From assembly GCA_934643865.1 (NCBI GenBank), contig CAKUCX010000009.1, forward strand, positions 1 through 64,000: a stretch of DNA of 64,000 nt, in the 5' to 3' direction. A model generated the notes under the pieces. That model did not search any database. It had not been told where the DNA came from and worked only from the letters and a program-made list of their open reading frames with translations. The stretch's first letter is position 1. The number at the start of each line of letters is the position of its first letter. This document shows positions 61,180-64,000 of the stretch, piece by piece. Origin of the DNA: an uncultured Kiritimatiellota bacterium. GTDB lineage: Bacteria; Verrucomicrobiota; Kiritimatiellia; RFP12; UBA1067. The position numbers were made by a program, and so were the translations under genes.

Positions 61180-61577
61180 TCGACGATGAACTTGAGCGCG
61201 ACATCCGGGCGTTCCTGCGCTCTCTCGCCGACGAGTGCAAGAACTGCCTCCGGCGTAGCAATGGCTACTGCGATACGTGCTACGCACGGCGCGCCGAGCG
61301 AATCCTCGAACGCATGGCAAGGCCGCTGGCCGTCGAAAACTCCGCGCTCCGTTGCGACATCGTTGCTCGCATGGCCCGGATCGCCGCCATAATGAAACGC
61401 GCGAACCGCCCGATGATGGCCGAAGAAATCGACATGCGCGACTTTTGTTCCCGATCCCTGAAGGAATGGACGTTCCGCGAAATGATACGTCTCGGCAGGA
61501 TTGCCCGGCGGCGCATACGCGGCTCCCGCAAGTATCTCTACATGTTGTCAACCACGCAACCGAAAGGAAAACGATGA
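61176..61577 (+). CDS. Zinc-finger plus winged-helix early protein
   Basis: A 133-aa protein with CKNCLRRSNGYCDTC (four cysteines, likely zinc), a helical middle (SALRCDIVARMARIAAIMKR) and a winged-helix-like end with RPMMAEEIDMRDFCSR. It overlaps both neighbours by ATGA. It probably binds DNA in replication or recombination; no named family. Confidence 0.55.
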   Translation: MIDDELERDIRAFLRSLADECKNCLRRSNGYCDTCYARRAERILERMARPLAVENSALRCDIVARMARIAAIMKRANRPMMAEEIDMRDFCSRSLKEWTFREMIRLGRIARRRIRGSRKYLYMLSTTQPKGKR

Positions 61578-62437
61578 ACACAGAAACGATAATCAAGCAG
61601 AACGTCGCCAAGCGGCGGCCCTGCAACCGAATCCCGATAACGTGCGCCGCCGACCTCCAATGGTACGGGCAGACCGCCGCCGCAACGCAGATTTTCGGGC
61701 AGATAAACCCCGCCGAGGGCGCAATGATCGTCGGCATCTGCCACCAGATAGGAATCTCGTGGCTGGAGTTCGCCGAGACGTTCAATATGATGCACCACCG
61801 AATCAGCAAGAAGACGGACGCGATTCTCGCCGATCTCGTCGAACGCGGCGGCGAGTACGAAATCCTCTCCCGCACGAAGGACAAGGCCGAGGCGAAGTTC
61901 ACGAACGGCAAGGCGGTATATGTTTCGACCGTCACGTGGGAAGACTGCCTCACGGAACCGTTCATCTATCAGGGCAAGGAAGAGGTGATCGTGAACAACA
62001 TCACGTCCGGCAACACCGCCGCGCTCGTGATGAAGCCGAAGTACCGCACGAACCGTTCACGTATGCAGATGATTTGGGCGCGGTGCGTGTCTGACGGTGT
62101 TCGCGTCGTGTGTCCAGCCGCCTGTCAGGGCGTTTACACGCCGGAAGAGACGGAGGACATCGCCGAGTACGACATTCCCGCCCCTGTCGCCGCGCCCGTC
62201 GCCGCTCCTGCACCCGCTCCCGCTCCTTCCCCTGCGGCGGCAGAGCCGGAGAACGTCGAAGTCTGCGCCGTCGGCACGATGGCCGGGAAGCGCTGGGACA
62301 GCATGGACGACCAGACGCTCTCGCTCGCCTTGCAGGCGAACTTCCCCGCGTCGGTGAAGGAGTACATCGGCAAAATTCTTGAATCTCGCCGCGCTGGTGC
62401 GGCGACGTCAACCACGCAAACCACACAAACCACATAA
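61574..62437 (+). CDS. RecT-like single-strand annealing recombinase
   Basis: A 287-aa protein. Residues about 55-210 (INPAEGAMIVGICHQIGIS, then PKYRTNRSRMQMIWARCVSD, and GVYTPEETEDI) match the conserved end of RecT-family annealases, where a MxxWxR core is followed by a 'G-x-YtpEE' motif. A Pro/Ala linker and a helical C-terminus follow. It anneals complementary strands in phage recombination. GAAAGGA precedes the ATG, which overlaps the upstream stop codon. The neighbours support it: SSB-like and nuclease genes. Confidence 0.65.
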   Translation: MNTETIIKQNVAKRRPCNRIPITCAADLQWYGQTAAATQIFGQINPAEGAMIVGICHQIGISWLEFAETFNMMHHRISKKTDAILADLVERGGEYEILSRTKDKAEAKFTNGKAVYVSTVTWEDCLTEPFIYQGKEEVIVNNITSGNTAALVMKPKYRTNRSRMQMIWARCVSDGVRVVCPAACQGVYTPEETEDIAEYDIPAPVAAPVAAPAPAPAPSPAAAEPENVEVCAVGTMAGKRWDSMDDQTLSLALQANFPASVKEYIGKILESRRAGAATSTTQTTQTT

Positions 62438-62451
62438 GGAGAACAGACACA

Positions 62452-63162
62452 ATGGCAAACGAAGTCATTACCGTCAACCCTGCGGACATTGAGGCCGCAG
62501 ACTGGCTCGCCAAGCGCGCCGAACTCATCGAGCGCGGCAAGGCGATCACGTCCGTAAACACGGAAGTGGAACTGGAGGTGGCCGGGAAGTTCGAGACCGA
62601 CTGCAAGAAGTTAGTGAAGAAACTCGCCGACATCCGCAAGGGCATCACCGGGCCGCTGGACGAGGCCAAGAAGGAGATCATGGCGAAGGAGAAGCAACTC
62701 GCCGCTCCGCTCATCGGCGCGCAGACCCGTGTGAACGGCCTCACCACGGCTTATGCCAACATGCTGGCGAAGAAGGCCGAGGAGGAACGTCTCGCCCGTG
62801 AGGCCGCCGAGCGCGAGGCCGCCGAACGCGCCCTTGCCGAGGAAGAGGCCGCCCGTGCGCAGGCCGAGGCCAACGCCGCCTTCGGCCTCACACCAGCCGA
62901 GACGCCGCCCCCGGTTCCGCCGCCGCCCATGCCGCTACCCGCAGTCACCACGACCGGGCCGCACACTTCCAGCAACCGATTCGTCGAGAAGTGGGACTTC
63001 ACGATCACGGACGCGAACGCTGTGCCGCGTGAACTCTGCTCCCCAGACGCCGCCAAGATTCGCGCCCTCATGGCCGCGAAGAAGGCCGAGGGCTACAAGG
63101 CAAGCCAGATTGTCGTCGCTGGCTTGAAGATCACTTCTTCCGTGCAGGTGTACGCGAAGTAA
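62452..63162 (+). CDS. Recombination-associated coiled-coil protein
   Basis: A 236-aa protein. A helical N-terminal domain is followed by a long charged coiled coil (residues about 60-145, Ala/Glu/Arg-rich), a Pro-rich linker, then a beta domain with KWDFTITDANAVPRELCSPD and VVAGLKITSS. This end is common to phage proteins encoded next to RecT-type annealases. It may help recombinase loading. Confidence 0.55.
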   Translation: MANEVITVNPADIEAADWLAKRAELIERGKAITSVNTEVELEVAGKFETDCKKLVKKLADIRKGITGPLDEAKKEIMAKEKQLAAPLIGAQTRVNGLTTAYANMLAKKAEEERLAREAAEREAAERALAEEEAARAQAEANAAFGLTPAETPPPVPPPPMPLPAVTTTGPHTSSNRFVEKWDFTITDANAVPRELCSPDAAKIRALMAAKKAEGYKASQIVVAGLKITSSVQVYAK

Positions 63163-63188
63163 AACAGACACAGAAAGGTAAACTGAAA

Positions 63189-63743
63189 ATGGCAAACAAC
63201 GATTCAAAGTTCTACGACGGGCAGATTTGCTCCGTCCAGCCCATCGAATCCCGGTTCAACACTCCAAACGCCTTCGAGTTGGCGTTCGAGGTTGGAATCT
63301 TCGGCGAGAACCACACGCCCCTGAAGAAGATTGACGTGTATCTCGAAATCTCCATGCGCTACGGCACGGGCAACAACGCGCAGAAGACGCAAAAGGACTT
63401 GACCTTCGAGACCCTGCACTCGCTCGGCTTCGAGGGCGAAGACCTCTCCGCGCCGCGTCTGGCGACGCTCGTCAACAAGCCCTGCCGCATCCGCGAGCAG
63501 ACGCTTGACAAGAACAACCAGCCGCTCTCGACGCCGCGCTACTACTTCACGATGGCAAAGCCGATTGTGGCGATCCCCGACGCGAACGCGAAACTGCGCG
63601 AGATCATGGGCGCGGTCGCCGCGCCCGGCGCGGTTCCCGGCGCGACGCCGCCACCGAATCCGTTTGCGGCCCCTACGGCCCCTGCGGCTCCGGCTCCTGC
63701 CGCCCCTGCCGCGACGCCGCCGAACCCGTTCGCCGGAATGTAA
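63189..63743 (+). CDS. SSB-like phage protein (DUF669-type)
   Basis: A 184-aa protein. The N-terminal 130 residues are beta-rich (ESRFNTPNAFELAFEVGIFG and RIREQTLDKNNQPLSTPRYY), like an OB-fold single-strand-binding domain. The C-terminal 50 are Ala/Pro-rich and end PPNPFAGM. An SSB role is inferred from fold pattern and from position between the RecT-like and nuclease genes. Confidence 0.55.
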   Translation: MANNDSKFYDGQICSVQPIESRFNTPNAFELAFEVGIFGENHTPLKKIDVYLEISMRYGTGNNAQKTQKDLTFETLHSLGFEGEDLSAPRLATLVNKPCRIREQTLDKNNQPLSTPRYYFTMAKPIVAIPDANAKLREIMGAVAAPGAVPGATPPPNPFAAPTAPAAPAPAAPAATPPNPFAGM

Positions 63744-63780
63744 GCCCGATTCGCAGAAACTCAACCACGCATCCCACAGT

Positions 63781-64000
63781 ATGCTCGAAATCACGATAGA
63801 CACCCGTGAGCAGACGCCGTTCCACTTTGACGACCACATCGCCAAGGTACGCATAGGCGGACTGAAGACAGGCGACTACGCCTGCACGGGTGATCGTGGT
63901 TTCGCCGTCGAGCGTAAGTCGCTTGACGATTTCCTCTCCACGATCTCGTCGGGCTGGAAGCGGTTCCAGCGCGAAATCTTCCGCGCAAAGACGGAGGGTT
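63781..64000 (+). CDS. ERCC4-type nuclease, N-terminal part only
   Basis: The 73 residues in view show the XPF/ERCC4 signature: IDTREQTPF (D7), then GDYACTG (D32) and VERKSLDD (E44, R45, K46, D49), the GD...ERK...D active site. The frame is cut by the window end. It would process branched or flap DNA in phage recombination or replication, with the annealase and SSB upstream. Confidence 0.85.
   Translation, partial: MLEITIDTREQTPFHFDDHIAKVRIGGLKTGDYACTGDRGFAVERKSLDDFLSTISSGWKRFQREIFRAKTEG

Larger units (their letters stand above)
16324..64000. mobile_element. Prophage, podovirus-like, right end beyond the window
   Basis: Starts at the 3' end of tRNA-Pro. It contains terminase, portal, scaffold, capsid, connector, fibre and ejection-type proteins on the minus strand and a recombination module on the plus strand. 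The two arms diverge from a control region at 54.3-54.8 kb. Codon and base use are visibly less GC-extreme than in the chromosomal part. No tape measure, tail tube or sheath is present. The integrase and right attachment site are not in view. Confidence 0.9.

Overview
This window looks like two joined pieces of DNA. Bases 1 to about 16,323 are a very GC-rich bacterial chromosome. From about 16,324 to the end of the window is a prophage, still incomplete at base 64,000, lying directly downstream of a tRNA-Pro gene. The host is probably a Verrucomicrobiota-type bacterium, perhaps Kiritimatiellae. That rests on the GC-rich coding style, the giant secreted protein with four LamG-like modules, the secreted glycoside hydrolases and the coaD-yceD-rpmF-plsX block. 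It is an inference from gene style, not from a marker gene.

Chromosomal part. A terminator for an off-window gene (116-149) precedes a purine operon. It holds a stand-alone AICAR formyltransferase (a PurH without its IMP cyclohydrolase half), purD, purE and a WalJ/YycJ-type metallo-beta-lactamase-fold protein. Next come a secreted family 2 glycoside hydrolase with its own promoter and a palindrome, tRNA-Leu(UAA), and an AT-rich control region with a run of 12 C. This region leads into a 1405-aa four-module LamG protein and a 927-aa secreted glycosidase-like protein. The block coaD, yceD (DUF177), rpmF, plsX and tRNA-Pro(UGG) follows. A near-consensus promoter lies inside yceD, and six 8-bp tandem repeats separate coaD from yceD.

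Prophage late region (minus strand, 54,290 down to 16,568). The order is terminase small subunit, a small SH3/KOW-like protein, terminase large subunit, portal, scaffold, major capsid protein, a decoration-like protein, connector-type proteins, a run of exported proteins including three lipoproteins, a papain-like (C1) peptidase, a beta-propeller-like tail protein, a 1451-aa fibre with InlB-like repeats, two probable ejection proteins, and a 3461-aa polyvalent protein. The last carries a zeta-toxin-like kinase, a clamp-like segment and an HELGH metallopeptidase. I see no tape measure, tube or sheath gene, so a podovirus-like virion is likely. Most genes overlap by ATGA or GTGA, as in one translationally coupled operon that ends at a strong hairpin (16,512-16,547).

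Prophage early region (plus strand, 54,836 to the end). A consensus promoter (54,735-54,763) starts a series of small unknown genes separated by unusual GC-rich hairpins. One membrane-protein gene (59,682-60,032) runs against the operon from its own extended -10. Then come three small ribbon-helix-helix-like proteins embedded in four copies of a TGTGTCCACACACA palindrome. A recombination module follows: excisionase-like and Zn-ribbon proteins, a RecT-like annealase, a coiled-coil partner, an SSB-like protein and an ERCC4-type nuclease cut by the window end. No integrase, CI-like repressor or conventional endolysin is visible in the window.
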